Assembly: GCA_003164035.1 (NCBI GenBank)
Contig: PLRS01000054.1
Location: forward strand, 62,001-126,000
DNA from: Bryobacterales bacterium
GTDB taxonomy: Bacteria; Acidobacteriota; Terriglobia; Bryobacterales; Bryobacteraceae
Length of the DNA stretch: 64,000 nt
Direction of reading: 5' to 3'
Below, one piece after another: positions 8,581 to 16,290 of the stretch. Position numbers and translations under genes: made by a program. Within the stretch, counting starts at the first letter, position 1. Each line of letters begins with the position of its first letter. The notes beneath the pieces were generated by a model. That model was not told the DNA's origin, did not search any database, and saw only the letters and a list, made by a program, of their open reading frames with translations.

Positions 8581-9192
8581 TTAGGACGCGGTTCGCTGCC
8601 GTACCAGCGATAGAAATTCGTCGCGCGTTTCCTTGCGGTTGCGAAAAGCCCCCAGCATGGCGCTGGTGACCGCGCCGGAATGCTGTTTTTCCACTCCGCG
8701 CATCATCATGCAGAAGTGGCGGGCCTCGCAGATCACGCCTACTCCCATCGGGTCGATGGTCTGCTGGATAGTCTCCGCCACCTGCTGCGTGAGGCGCTCC
8801 TGAATCTGCAGCCGCCGCGCGAACGCGTCCACGATTCGCGGGATCTTGCTCAGCCCGATGACGCGGCGCTTCGGCAGATAGGCCACGTGGATCTTGCCGA
8901 AGAACGGCAGCATATGGTGCTCGCACATACTGAAAAACTCGATGTCCTTGACGATCACCATCTCGTCGTACTTCACTTCGAAAAGCGCGCCGTTGACGAT
9001 CTTCCCGATATCGGTCCGGTAACCGCTGGTCAAAAATCGCAGGGCCTTTTCCACCCGCTGCGGGGTCTGCCGCAGTCCCTCCCGGCCGGGGTCCTCGCCC
9101 AGTCCCTTGAGCAGTTGTTCCACCAGCGGAGCCAGGCATTCGGACGAAGCGCCCGCGGGCGGCATCTTCAGCACTGCCTTACGAGATTTCAT
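8581..9192 (-). CDS. folE: GTP cyclohydrolase I
   Basis: Converts GTP to 7,8-dihydroneopterin triphosphate, the first step of folate and biopterin synthesis. The Zn ligands are visible in [11 protein letters not shown] (Cys, then His three residues on) and in [11 protein letters not shown] (second Cys). The family blocks [17 protein letters not shown] and [12 protein letters not shown] are present, and the length (203 aa) is normal. I chose ATG 9192 over the one two codons upstream because GAGGT is 8 nt away. The start lies inside the end of the upstream PTPS gene, so the three pterin genes are one overlapping operon read on the minus strand. Confidence 0.95.
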   Translation of the reverse strand: MKSRKAVLKMPPAGASSECLAPLVEQLLKGLGEDPGREGLRQTPQRVEKALRFLTSGYRTDIGKIVNGALFEVKYDEMVIVKDIEFFSMCEHHMLPFFGKIHVAYLPKRRVIGLSKIPRIVDAFARRLQIQERLTQQVAETIQQTIDPMGVGVICEARHFCMMMRGVEKQHSGAVTSAMLGAFRNRKETRDEFLSLVRQRTAS

Positions 9193-9613
9193 CGGCATTT
9201 ACCTCAAAGATGTTGCGGTCTGTTTCCGCGATGCGGATTTTTTCCAGCTTCGGCCAGGCGCCCGGAAACGCTTCTCCCCAATGGGTCTTCAGGCGGCGGC
9301 AAATCTCCACTGCCACGTTCTCGGAAGTAGCCGGCAAATCCTGGAACCGCTCGATCTCGCTCGACAGGTCGCGGTGGTCGAACGCCGCGATCACCTGCCG
9401 ATTCACCAGCGCGTCCAGCACCGCCGGATTCACCGCCGTGCCGGTGACGTCGTCGGCCGGCCCGCGGGCGCTCACCTCCACCACGTAGTTATGGCCGTGG
9501 CCGAACGGGTTGTTGCATTTCCCGTACAGGCGGCGATTCTCCTCGGCGCTCAGCGAAAGTGCGTGCAGCCGGTGCGACGCCGAAAACCGGTAGCGGCGGG
9601 TCAGGCGGAACAT
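9179..9613 (-). CDS. 6-pyruvoyl-tetrahydropterin synthase homologue (Cys-containing)
   Basis: 144 aa, PTPS/QueD family. The Zn ligands are H14, H39 and H41 (SASHRLH, GHGHNY). The catalytic Cys33 is present in [10 protein letters not shown], a context very close to animal PTPS. The acid-base residues D79-H80 (AFDHRDL) and E130 (ETDRN) are also present, so this copy should be catalytically complete. It may turn dihydroneopterin triphosphate into 6-pyruvoyl-tetrahydropterin, or into 6-carboxy-tetrahydropterin as QueD does. No queC or queE is nearby, which favours a pterin role, but this is inference. The gene overlaps both neighbours (13 bp with the second PTPS gene and 14 bp with folE). Confidence 0.9.
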   Translation of the reverse strand: MFRLTRRYRFSASHRLHALSLSAEENRRLYGKCNNPFGHGHNYVVEVSARGPADDVTGTAVNPAVLDALVNRQVIAAFDHRDLSSEIERFQDLPATSENVAVEICRRLKTHWGEAFPGAWPKLEKIRIAETDRNIFEVNADEIS

Positions 9614-10032
9614 GTTTCCGCCGCCTCCCCGAAATAATCCACGAACAAATCCGGGGTTTCGTACACCCGCACCGCGTGAAGGCGCATGCCGCCGCGGGCC
9701 ACGTGCGGCTCCAGCCGCCGCCAGATGTCGCGCGCGATATTTTCCGTGGTAGGCACGATGCGGTCGAACGGCGTCACTTCGTAGTTCAGAAAACGATGGT
9801 CGTACGGGTTCACTACTTCGCGCTCCAGAATCGCCTTCAGCTCTTTCAAATCCAAAACCATGCCGGTCACCGGATGGGGCTCACCCGAAAGCGTGACTTC
9901 AAGCACGTAATTGTGCCCGTGGCCGCGCGGATTGGCTCCGGCCCCATACTGGCGCAGGTTTTCCTCCTCGGAGAGCTGGGGGCTGCGGCATACGTGAGAG
10001 GCGGAGAATTCGGCTTTACGGGTGATCAACAT
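9601..10032 (-). CDS. Second PTPS homologue lacking the catalytic cysteine
   Basis: 143 aa from the ATG at 10032 (MLITRKAEFSASH), which matches the family N terminus; a start 14 codons upstream adds an unrelated leader. The Zn ligands H13, H38 and H40 are kept (SASHVC, GHGHNY), as are D78-H79 and E125 (YETPDL). The residue equivalent to the catalytic Cys is Gly32: the motif reads GAGANPRGHGH instead of GKCNNP. The usual PTPS or QueD reaction therefore looks impaired or altered. The gene leads the operon and overlaps the complete paralogue by 13 bp, which suggests co-translation and possibly a mixed oligomer. Known Cys-less PTPS-III enzymes use a Glu; I see none at this position. Confidence 0.88.
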   Translation of the reverse strand: MLITRKAEFSASHVCRSPQLSEEENLRQYGAGANPRGHGHNYVLEVTLSGEPHPVTGMVLDLKELKAILEREVVNPYDHRFLNYEVTPFDRIVPTTENIARDIWRRLEPHVARGGMRLHAVRVYETPDLFVDYFGEAAETCSA

Positions 10033-10121
10033 ACGACCAGTCTTAGATTCGCGGGGACATCCGCGGGATTCCATTCCAATGGTAACGCACCCGGCCGTTT
10101 CGGCCGTGCGAGACTGAGGGT

Positions 10122-11225
10122 ATGCGCTTCCGCCTCTTAGCCGTCGCGTGTCTCGCCGCCGCGCTGGCGCTGGCCGATACGTTGACGGTCTCGAAAGTCG
10201 TCGAGTTCGTGCGCTCCTCGGTCAAAACCAATCTGGCCGACAAGGACGTCGCCGCGTATCTCGCCAAAGTGAAATTGACCGACCGGCTGGACGACCGCGT
10301 GATCGAGCAGCTCCAAAGCATCGGCATCGGCGCGAGAACCCTGCACGCCCTGCAGGCGTTGCGCGATCTATCGGCGAGCCTGCCCGAGCCGTCCGCCGCC
10401 ATGACCACCGCCGCCCCGGTTTACCAGCAGGCGCCGCCGCCTTCGGCCGCCGAACAGGGCCGCCTGATTCAGGAAGCTCGCGAGTACGCCTTCAACTACG
10501 CGCGCAGCCTGCCGGACTTCATCTGCACCGAAGTGGTGCGGCGCTCGGCAGCGCCCAAGCCGCGCCCCGGCACGGCGCCGGATTGGCGCGATCAGGATAC
10601 CCTGCAGATCCGCCTCAGCTACTACCAGCAGAAGGAGCAGTACAAGCTGATGCTGGTCGACAACCGGATCACCAACCAGGATTACGAAAAGGTGGGCGGC
10701 GCCAAATCCTTCGGCGATTTCGGCAGCCTGATGGCGGGCATTTTCGACCCAGCCAGCCAGGCGCGCTTCGAGTGGGCCCGCTGGTCCTACCTGGACCGGC
10801 GCCCGGTCATGGTTTTCAGCTATTTTATCGACCAGCCCCGCTCGCACTATGAAATCCGCTCGGAAGGCACCGATCGGCGCGTGATCTCGGCTTACAGCGG
10901 GCTGGTGATGCTGGACAAAGACACGCACCAGGTGATGTGCGTCACCGTCAAAGCCGAAAATCTTCCGGCAGATTTTCCCGTCAAGGCCGCGGAAACCCGG
11001 CTCTATTACGATTACGTGGAGTTGAGCGGCCACACCTTCCTGCTGCCGCTGAAATCGGTGATCACCATGGCCGGCGACGACTACCTGAGCCGCAACGACG
11101 AGCAGTTTCGCATCTATCGGAAGTACTCGGCCGATTCCGAAATCACCTTCGGCGACGTGGATAGCAAGCCGATAGCGCCGATCGACGATAGCAAGACCAA
11201 GGAAGGCCCAGCGGTCAAGCACTGA
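10122..11225 (+). CDS. Secreted protein of an acidobacterial family (YARSLPDFIC motif)
   Basis: 367 aa with a signal peptide (MRFRLLAVACLAAALALA). GAGGGT directly precedes the ATG. Residues 20-85 form a helical segment, followed by a Pro/Ala linker (QQAPPPSAAE). The rest is an alpha-beta domain beginning FNYARSLPDFICTEVVRR, with later blocks NRITNQDY, GIFDPASQARFEWARW and LYYDYVELSGHTFLLPL. I recognise this motif from secreted proteins frequent in Acidobacteria; no function is established. The beta-rich second half resembles outer-membrane-associated LolA-like folds only loosely. It is divergent from the pterin operon with 89 bp between starts. Confidence 0.75.
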   Translation: MRFRLLAVACLAAALALADTLTVSKVVEFVRSSVKTNLADKDVAAYLAKVKLTDRLDDRVIEQLQSIGIGARTLHALQALRDLSASLPEPSAAMTTAAPVYQQAPPPSAAEQGRLIQEAREYAFNYARSLPDFICTEVVRRSAAPKPRPGTAPDWRDQDTLQIRLSYYQQKEQYKLMLVDNRITNQDYEKVGGAKSFGDFGSLMAGIFDPASQARFEWARWSYLDRRPVMVFSYFIDQPRSHYEIRSEGTDRRVISAYSGLVMLDKDTHQVMCVTVKAENLPADFPVKAAETRLYYDYVELSGHTFLLPLKSVITMAGDDYLSRNDEQFRIYRKYSADSEITFGDVDSKPIAPIDDSKTKEGPAVKH

Positions 11226-11235
11226 GGGTCGTTCA

Positions 11236-12822
11236 CTAACTCCCCAGTTTTTCCCGCACCTTGCTGTGGTGGCGGCTGTAGCCGAAGTAGACTCCCATGC
11301 CGATCGCGAGCCAGATAATCAGGCGCGCCCAATTGACCCAGCCCAGCTTATACATCATGTAGCCGTTCACGAAGATGCCGAGTATCGGGATCAACGGCAC
11401 CCAGGGCGTGCGAAATGGCCGCGACTGGCCGGCATTGGTACGCCGCAGCACCAGCACCGCGATGCATACGATTACAAACGCCAGCAGCGTGCCGATGTTC
11501 ACCATCTTTCCAATGTCGTCGATGGGAGTCACGCTCCCCACCACTCCGGCCAGTACGCCCACCAGGATGGTGTTTTTCCACGGCGTGCGGAAACGAGGAT
11601 GAATGTCGGCGAAGAATTTCTTCGGCAGAAGACCGTCGTTCGCCATGGCATAGAGCACCCGCGTCTGGCCCAGAAGCATCACCAGCATCACGCTCGTCAA
11701 CCCCGCCAGCGCGCCAGCCGTGATCACGTCGGCAGCCACCGTCAGCCCCCGATCCAGAAAGGCAATAGCCAGGGGAGCTTCGATATTGACGTTCTGCCAT
11801 GGCACCATGCCCGTCAGCACCGCCGCCACGGCAATATAGAGGATCGTGCACAAAAACAGCGACGCGATGATGCCGATGGGCAAGTCGCGCTGCGGATTCT
11901 TGGCTTCCTGCGCCGTGGTAGAGACGGCGTCGAACCCGATGTAAGCGAAAAATATGTACGCCGCTCCGGCCCCGATACCGGAGAAGCCCATGGGCGCAAA
12001 CGAAGACCAGCCCGTTCCCCAATTCGCCGCGTGTACGTACTGAAAACCCAGGCCGATGACAAAAAGCACCACCGCCACCTTCACCACCACGATGGTGGCG
12101 TTGAAGCGCGCGCTCTCCTGAATGCCGATGGTGAGAATCGCCGTAATCAGCAGCGCGATGAGCAATGCCGGAAGATTGAAGCCAAACTCAACCCCGAAAA
12201 TATGCGGCGCACCCAGCAGTTCGTGCGCGCGCCGCAACAGCTCCGGCGAGCCCGCGGCCAGGATTTGGCTGACGCGGGCCAGAAACGCCTGCGTCCCGGG
12301 AACCAGCGAGCCGTCGGTTTGCGCCATCTGCCGCGCGATTACGTTTTCCGCCGTGCGCAATGCCGTCCAGTGATCGTAGGCCAGCCAGAGCGGCATCTTC
12401 AGGTGAAGAATATCCAGCAATGCTACGAAGTGGTTCGACCATCCCGAAGATACCGTGCTCGCGCCCATGGCATATTCCAGCGTCAGGTCCCACCCTATAA
12501 TCCAGGCGAAAATCTCGCCCAGACTCGCGTAGGCGTAGGTATAGGCGCTGCCGGCCAGCGGAATCATGGCGGCGAACTCCGCGTAGCAGAGTCCCGCGAA
12601 TGCGCACCCCAACCCCGACATGACGAAGGAGAGCATCAGGCCCGGCCCGGCATAGTGCGCACCCAGGCCCGACAGCACAAAAATGCCGGCGCCGATGACC
12701 GCGCCCACACCCAAGGCGGTGAGCTGAAAAACTCCCAGCGTGCGCTTTAGACTGTGCTCGCCGGTTTCTCCCGATTCCTCTAGAAGCATGCTCAGGGGCT
12801 TGCGTAACAGTAAATTGGCCAT
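11236..12822 (-). CDS. APC-superfamily amino-acid permease (cationic amino-acid transporter type)
   Basis: 528 aa with about 12-14 hydrophobic segments. The N-terminal signature GVGAVIGAGIFVLSGLGA is the unwound substrate-binding helix of APC carriers. FFAYIGFDAVSTTAQEAKNPQRDLPIGI is typical of the CAT/YfnA branch, which carries arginine, lysine or other amino acids. The first periplasmic loop contains an extra hydrophilic insert (about residues 145-205, including GTQAFLARVSQILAAGSPELLRR), longer than in most members. No operon partner is evident; ThiE lies 87 bp upstream on the same strand. Confidence 0.92.
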   Translation of the reverse strand: MANLLLRKPLSMLLEESGETGEHSLKRTLGVFQLTALGVGAVIGAGIFVLSGLGAHYAGPGLMLSFVMSGLGCAFAGLCYAEFAAMIPLAGSAYTYAYASLGEIFAWIIGWDLTLEYAMGASTVSSGWSNHFVALLDILHLKMPLWLAYDHWTALRTAENVIARQMAQTDGSLVPGTQAFLARVSQILAAGSPELLRRAHELLGAPHIFGVEFGFNLPALLIALLITAILTIGIQESARFNATIVVVKVAVVLFVIGLGFQYVHAANWGTGWSSFAPMGFSGIGAGAAYIFFAYIGFDAVSTTAQEAKNPQRDLPIGIIASLFLCTILYIAVAAVLTGMVPWQNVNIEAPLAIAFLDRGLTVAADVITAGALAGLTSVMLVMLLGQTRVLYAMANDGLLPKKFFADIHPRFRTPWKNTILVGVLAGVVGSVTPIDDIGKMVNIGTLLAFVIVCIAVLVLRRTNAGQSRPFRTPWVPLIPILGIFVNGYMMYKLGWVNWARLIIWLAIGMGVYFGYSRHHSKVREKLGS

Positions 12823-12909
12823 GCAGTTAAAGTGTCGCCTTTCCTTGCCAAGAACAGAGAGTATAGCGAACTGGCCGGGGCTCTTGCCCGCGGCCGCCGC
12901 GTGTTGAAT

Positions 12910-13545
12910 TCATCGATTGGCGATGGCTTGCCATTCTTCCATCCTTTGCCGCAGCGAGCCGAAAGTGGCCGGGTCGGGCAGCAGGTCCGCGATCACGGCC
13001 ACCGAATCGGCCCCGGCTTCGAAAACGGCGGGCGCGTTGCCGGCCGTAATTCCGCCGATGGCCACCAGCGGCTTCGCCGTCAAAGCGCGGCACCGCCGGA
13101 GTTCATCGAGTCCGACAACCGGGTCGGGATTCTGCTTGGAAGAAGTAGAAAAAATGGGTCCCAGCGCTACGTAATCGACCGGCTCCACGGCCGCGGCGGC
13201 AAGCTGCGCGGCATTGTGACTCGAAAACCCGACCACCGCGCCGGCGCCCACCAAGCCCCGAGCGTCCGTCGGCGCCAGATCGTCCTGCCCCAGGTGCAGC
13301 CCGGCCGAGAGAAGACGGGCGAAATCGGCACGGTCGTTCACGATCAGGGTGGCGCCGAACCGGCGGCACAGCTCCGCTACCTGTATGGCGTCTTGATGCA
13401 CCGCCCGGCTCCAGTGGCCCTTATGTCGAATTTGCAAAATCCGCGCGCCGCCCTGGAGGAAAGCTTCGGCGGCGGCGGCGAGCGTGAGGCCGCGCCGGCC
13501 AAGCGCGTCGGTATCCAGAATCGGGTAGACCCGCGGCAAAGTCAT
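12910..13545 (-). CDS. thiE: Thiamine-phosphate synthase
   Basis: Joins HMP-pyrophosphate and thiazole phosphate to thiamine phosphate. 211 aa from the ATG at 13545 (MTLPRVYPILDTD); an in-frame ATG 12 codons upstream is less like the family. Visible motifs: RILQIRHKGH (diphosphate/Mg region), LIVNDRADFA, GLHLGQDDL, DYVALGPIFSTSSK and PLVAIGGITAGNAPAV. HLGQDD with the NDRAD motif marks the active site. No TPP riboswitch could be recognised upstream and no other thiamine gene is near, so it seems to be a solitary copy. Confidence 0.93.
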   Translation of the reverse strand: MTLPRVYPILDTDALGRRGLTLAAAAEAFLQGGARILQIRHKGHWSRAVHQDAIQVAELCRRFGATLIVNDRADFARLLSAGLHLGQDDLAPTDARGLVGAGAVVGFSSHNAAQLAAAAVEPVDYVALGPIFSTSSKQNPDPVVGLDELRRCRALTAKPLVAIGGITAGNAPAVFEAGADSVAVIADLLPDPATFGSLRQRMEEWQAIANR

Positions 13546-13685
13546 GGAGCTGAAATTTTTGCTGTTCGCCCATGATACCATTGCCGGCGCGGGCCGGGCT
13601 GCGCGTGCATGGTGGAGACGAACGTCCCCGACACGCCAGTTGGCGGAAACCCGTCATACCTGTAGACTACTCAGAGGAGGATCAA

Positions 13686-14528
13686 GTGAAGAGCGCTCAA
13701 CTATTGACCCTGGTATTGGCGGCGAACTTTCTGGCTCACGCGGATTTCAGCTATACGCAAACCAGAAAGGGCTCGCAAGGCATGGCTGGCGCCGCCGCCG
13801 CGCCGCAGGTCACCAAGTACTTCTTCAAGGGTTCCAGGGTGCTGTTCGATAGCGGCGCCACGGCGCACGTTATCGATTACGGTGCGCAGACCATGACCAC
13901 CATCGATAAGGCCGCCAAGACTTACTCGGTGCGGCCCATGGGCGGGAACATGCCGGCCGACGCCGCCAATGTCGATGTCCAGATCGACGTCAAGGAAACC
14001 GGCCAGACAAAGACCATCGCCGGTTTCAACTGCAGGCAGGTGGTGATGACCATGGCTACCGCCGCGGCCGGAATGAAGATGCAGATCGAAACCGAGTCCT
14101 GGATATCGGCCGACGTGCCCGGCTGGCAGAACATGCGCGCCTTCTACCAGAAGAACGGCAGCGCACTTTCGGCGATGGCGGGCGGAAGCCCGGGCGTGCA
14201 AAAAGCCATGGCGGAAATGCAGAAAAAGATGTCGGCCATGAACGGCGTGGCGGTTCTGCAGACCGTGCGCATGAAATCCGCCGCGGGGTCGGAGGAGCAA
14301 ATGGGCCAGGCGCAGGCCGGTCTGGCGCAGGCGCGGGCCCGCCTGGAAGAGATGGCCAAGCAGGGTGGGCAACAAGGCGAGATGGCCAGACAGGCCCTGG
14401 CCCGGATGCCCGGCGGAAGCGGTGCGGGGGCTCCCCTGTATGAGACCACCACCGAATCCAGCGACTTTTCCGCCGCCGACATCCCCGATTCCATCTTCGC
14501 CATCCCGGCCGGCTTTACCCGGAAGTAG
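13686..14528 (+). CDS. Secreted DUF4412-like protein
   Basis: 280 aa. The start is GTG at 13686, supported by GAGGAGG 6 nt upstream and by the signal peptide it gives (KSAQLLTLVLAANFLAHA). An upstream in-frame ATG at 13572 lacks both. The body resembles DUF4412: KYFFKGSRVLFD, HVIDYGAQTMTTIDKAAKTY, IAGFNCRQVVMTMA and a C-terminal Ala/Met/Gln-rich helix (EEQMGQAQAGLAQARARLE). The function is unknown. It is a periplasmic or surface protein transcribed away from thiE, with the starts 140 bp apart. Confidence 0.75.
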   Translation: MKSAQLLTLVLAANFLAHADFSYTQTRKGSQGMAGAAAAPQVTKYFFKGSRVLFDSGATAHVIDYGAQTMTTIDKAAKTYSVRPMGGNMPADAANVDVQIDVKETGQTKTIAGFNCRQVVMTMATAAAGMKMQIETESWISADVPGWQNMRAFYQKNGSALSAMAGGSPGVQKAMAEMQKKMSAMNGVAVLQTVRMKSAAGSEEQMGQAQAGLAQARARLEEMAKQGGQQGEMARQALARMPGGSGAGAPLYETTTESSDFSAADIPDSIFAIPAGFTRK

Positions 14529-14540
14529 GCCGCGCCTACC

Positions 14541-15014
14541 ATGAAACCATGGCATGAGTCTCTCGTCGGTTATCCCGTCGTCGTTACAGTCCCCCTGTTA
14601 TGGGGCGACCAGGATGCCTTCGGGCACGTGAACAACATCGTGTACCTGCGCTGGTGCGAGACCGCGCGGGTCGAGTACCTGGTGCGTATCGGGTTATGGC
14701 CGCCGTTGCCGCCGGCGGGCATCGGGCCCATCCTGGCCAGTATTTCATGCGACTACAAACGGCCTTTGACCTACCCCGACACGGTCGATATCGGCGCCCG
14801 CGTGACACGGATCGGGAACCGCAGCTTCCGCATGCAACATCGCGTGATAAGCCAAGCCCTCAATACGATCGCCGCCGAGGTGGACTCCACCATTGTGGTC
14901 CTCGATTACGCGGGCAATAAGGCCGTCCCCGTCTCCGACGATTGCCGGAAGGCGATCGAAGATCTGGAGACGAATCCACAGGACGCGCCCCCGGACGGCG
15001 CGGGCGGGGAGTGA
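14541..15014 (+). CDS. Hotdog-fold acyl-CoA thioesterase (4-HBT/YbgC type)
   Basis: 157 aa. The active-site block WGDQDAFGHVNNIVYLRW carries the catalytic Asp and the HVNN turn of the 4-hydroxybenzoyl-CoA thioesterase family. ISCDYKRPLTYPDTV and IGNRSFRMQHRV follow in the usual order. It should hydrolyse short or aromatic acyl-CoA esters; the substrate cannot be told from sequence. It sits 12 bp after the DUF4412-like gene and may be co-transcribed with it. The final 20 residues are Pro/Asp/Gly-rich and not part of the fold. Confidence 0.9.
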   Translation: MKPWHESLVGYPVVVTVPLLWGDQDAFGHVNNIVYLRWCETARVEYLVRIGLWPPLPPAGIGPILASISCDYKRPLTYPDTVDIGARVTRIGNRSFRMQHRVISQALNTIAAEVDSTIVVLDYAGNKAVPVSDDCRKAIEDLETNPQDAPPDGAGGE

Positions 15015-15068
15015 AGCTACTAGCGGGGCGGTTGTGGTGCAGGCACTTATGAGCCCTGGGGAAGCGGG

Positions 15069-15113
15069 CGTCGAGACGAGTCTCGACGCGGCACGCAAAA
15101 GTGCGTGCGCCAC
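15069..15113. repeat. Palindromic repeat family B, copy 3 (short)
   Basis: Carries the right end of the family B element (GCGGCACGCAAAAGTGCGTG then CGCCAC) and a short stem CGTCGAGAC..GTCTCGACG. It lies between the convergent thioesterase and FG-GAP genes. It could form a stable stem-loop and act as a transcription end in either direction. Confidence 0.75.
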
Positions 15114-15132
15114 GTCGATCCCTCGGTAGGCC

Positions 15133-16227
15133 TCAGCGATTTTCGTACCACTTGAGCCGGTTGGCCCCGATGCAGGCGACGTCCGGGCGGCCGTCTCCGT
15201 TCAAGTCGGCGATGGCGCAGGCCGCGGCGCCCATGCCCCCATTGTCGAGATCGGAACGGACCCAGCGTTTGGCGGCGCTGTCGAAGCTGTACAGGTAGAC
15301 CGAGTGGGGCTGGCCGCGAAAGCCGGCCACGATCTCATCGTTGCCGTCGCGGTTGAAATCGGCGGTCTGGATGGTATGGCCGTCCAGCAGAGAATCGTCG
15401 ATCACTTCGCGTTCCCACTTGGAATTCTTCTCGGTGTAGACGGCCACCTGGTTGCCGTGCCAGGGCTCGATGGTGGCGAGGAACCGGGTCTTGCCGAGAT
15501 GGCCGACGGTGATGTCGCTCGATCCGGACTTGGGCCAGGGCGCTGGATCGCCTTTGGCGATTTCGGTACGCTCGAAGGCGCCGGCCTTGCTGGCGCAGAA
15601 GCGGTGAATGCCGGTGAAGCTGGCGGTCAAAATGCAATTGGAATCGGTGATGAAGATGCCGTGCACCACGCCCGAGTTTTCCGTGCTGATGACGCGCCGC
15701 TTCCATTCGCCGGGCCGGTAGTAGACCAGCGGAGTTTGATCGCGGTAGTCCGGTGCCGTGGCTGAAGGGCCGGTGAGCGCGGCGTTGACGACGACCGGGT
15801 GGCCATCGCCGAACAGATCGGCCACGCGCAGCCGGTGGCTGGTCGGGAGGCGGTCGATTTCCGTGGCCGTCCAGGGCTGCAGCGGGTCTGGGCCGGGGCG
15901 AAGAACGCTCACCAGACCGATGGAGTTCTTGGCCTCGTTGCTGAATTCGCTGGCGAGAACGATTTCGTTGCCGATGACGACGCAGTTGATCATGTGGGAC
16001 TGGCCGGCCGCCAGCACGTGGCGCTGCCAGCCGGGGTTCTCGTACCAGACCAGTTCGCTCATGCCGCTCGCGAGCGCGATCAGGTCGGGCTTGCCATCGT
16101 GATTGAGGTCGGCGACCACGACCTGGTAGCCGCCGCGGAGATCCGTGGCGATGGTGTGCTCGACGAAGGCGGCGGGCGGCGCGGCGGCGAGTAGCGGAAA
16201 TGCCAAAAAAATGGGGAGACGGCGCAC
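15133..16227 (-). CDS. Secreted FG-GAP/VCBS-repeat protein
   Basis: 364 aa from a GTG at 16227, chosen because it begins a signal peptide (RRLPIFLAFPLLAAAPPAAF). A longer upstream frame overlaps the divergent gene and is unlikely. At least four calcium-binding FG-GAP-type repeats are visible: VVADLNHDGKPDLIAL, LRVADLFGDGHPVVVN, IQTADFNRDGNDEIVAGF and AIADLNGDGRPDVACIG. These make a seven-bladed propeller in known members, usually in secreted or surface-bound proteins. No enzyme domain is visible. It is divergent from the putative glycoside hydrolase at 16291. Confidence 0.85.
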   Translation of the reverse strand: MRRLPIFLAFPLLAAAPPAAFVEHTIATDLRGGYQVVVADLNHDGKPDLIALASGMSELVWYENPGWQRHVLAAGQSHMINCVVIGNEIVLASEFSNEAKNSIGLVSVLRPGPDPLQPWTATEIDRLPTSHRLRVADLFGDGHPVVVNAALTGPSATAPDYRDQTPLVYYRPGEWKRRVISTENSGVVHGIFITDSNCILTASFTGIHRFCASKAGAFERTEIAKGDPAPWPKSGSSDITVGHLGKTRFLATIEPWHGNQVAVYTEKNSKWEREVIDDSLLDGHTIQTADFNRDGNDEIVAGFRGQPHSVYLYSFDSAAKRWVRSDLDNGGMGAAACAIADLNGDGRPDVACIGANRLKWYENR

Positions 16228-16234
16228 ATCCCAC

Positions 16235-16284
16235 AGTATACTTTCGTTTTCCGCTCGGTTCCCGCCATTGCTCCTACTTATAAT
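16235..16284. promoter_or_regulatory. Divergent -10 elements with nearly leaderless starts
   Basis: A perfect TATAAT at 16279-16284 ends 6 bp before the ATG at 16291. On the other strand TATACT (16240-16235) ends 7 bp before the GTG at 16227. Both positions would start transcription at or beside the start codon. Neither gene has a Shine-Dalgarno sequence, which agrees with leaderless mRNAs. The -35 regions are poor. Confidence 0.4.
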
Positions 16285-16290
16285 GATGAG

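Noticed and set aside
13546-13685. TPP riboswitch upstream of thiE
   Set aside because: The conserved CUGAGA and ACCUGA elements of the aptamer are not present in a workable order.
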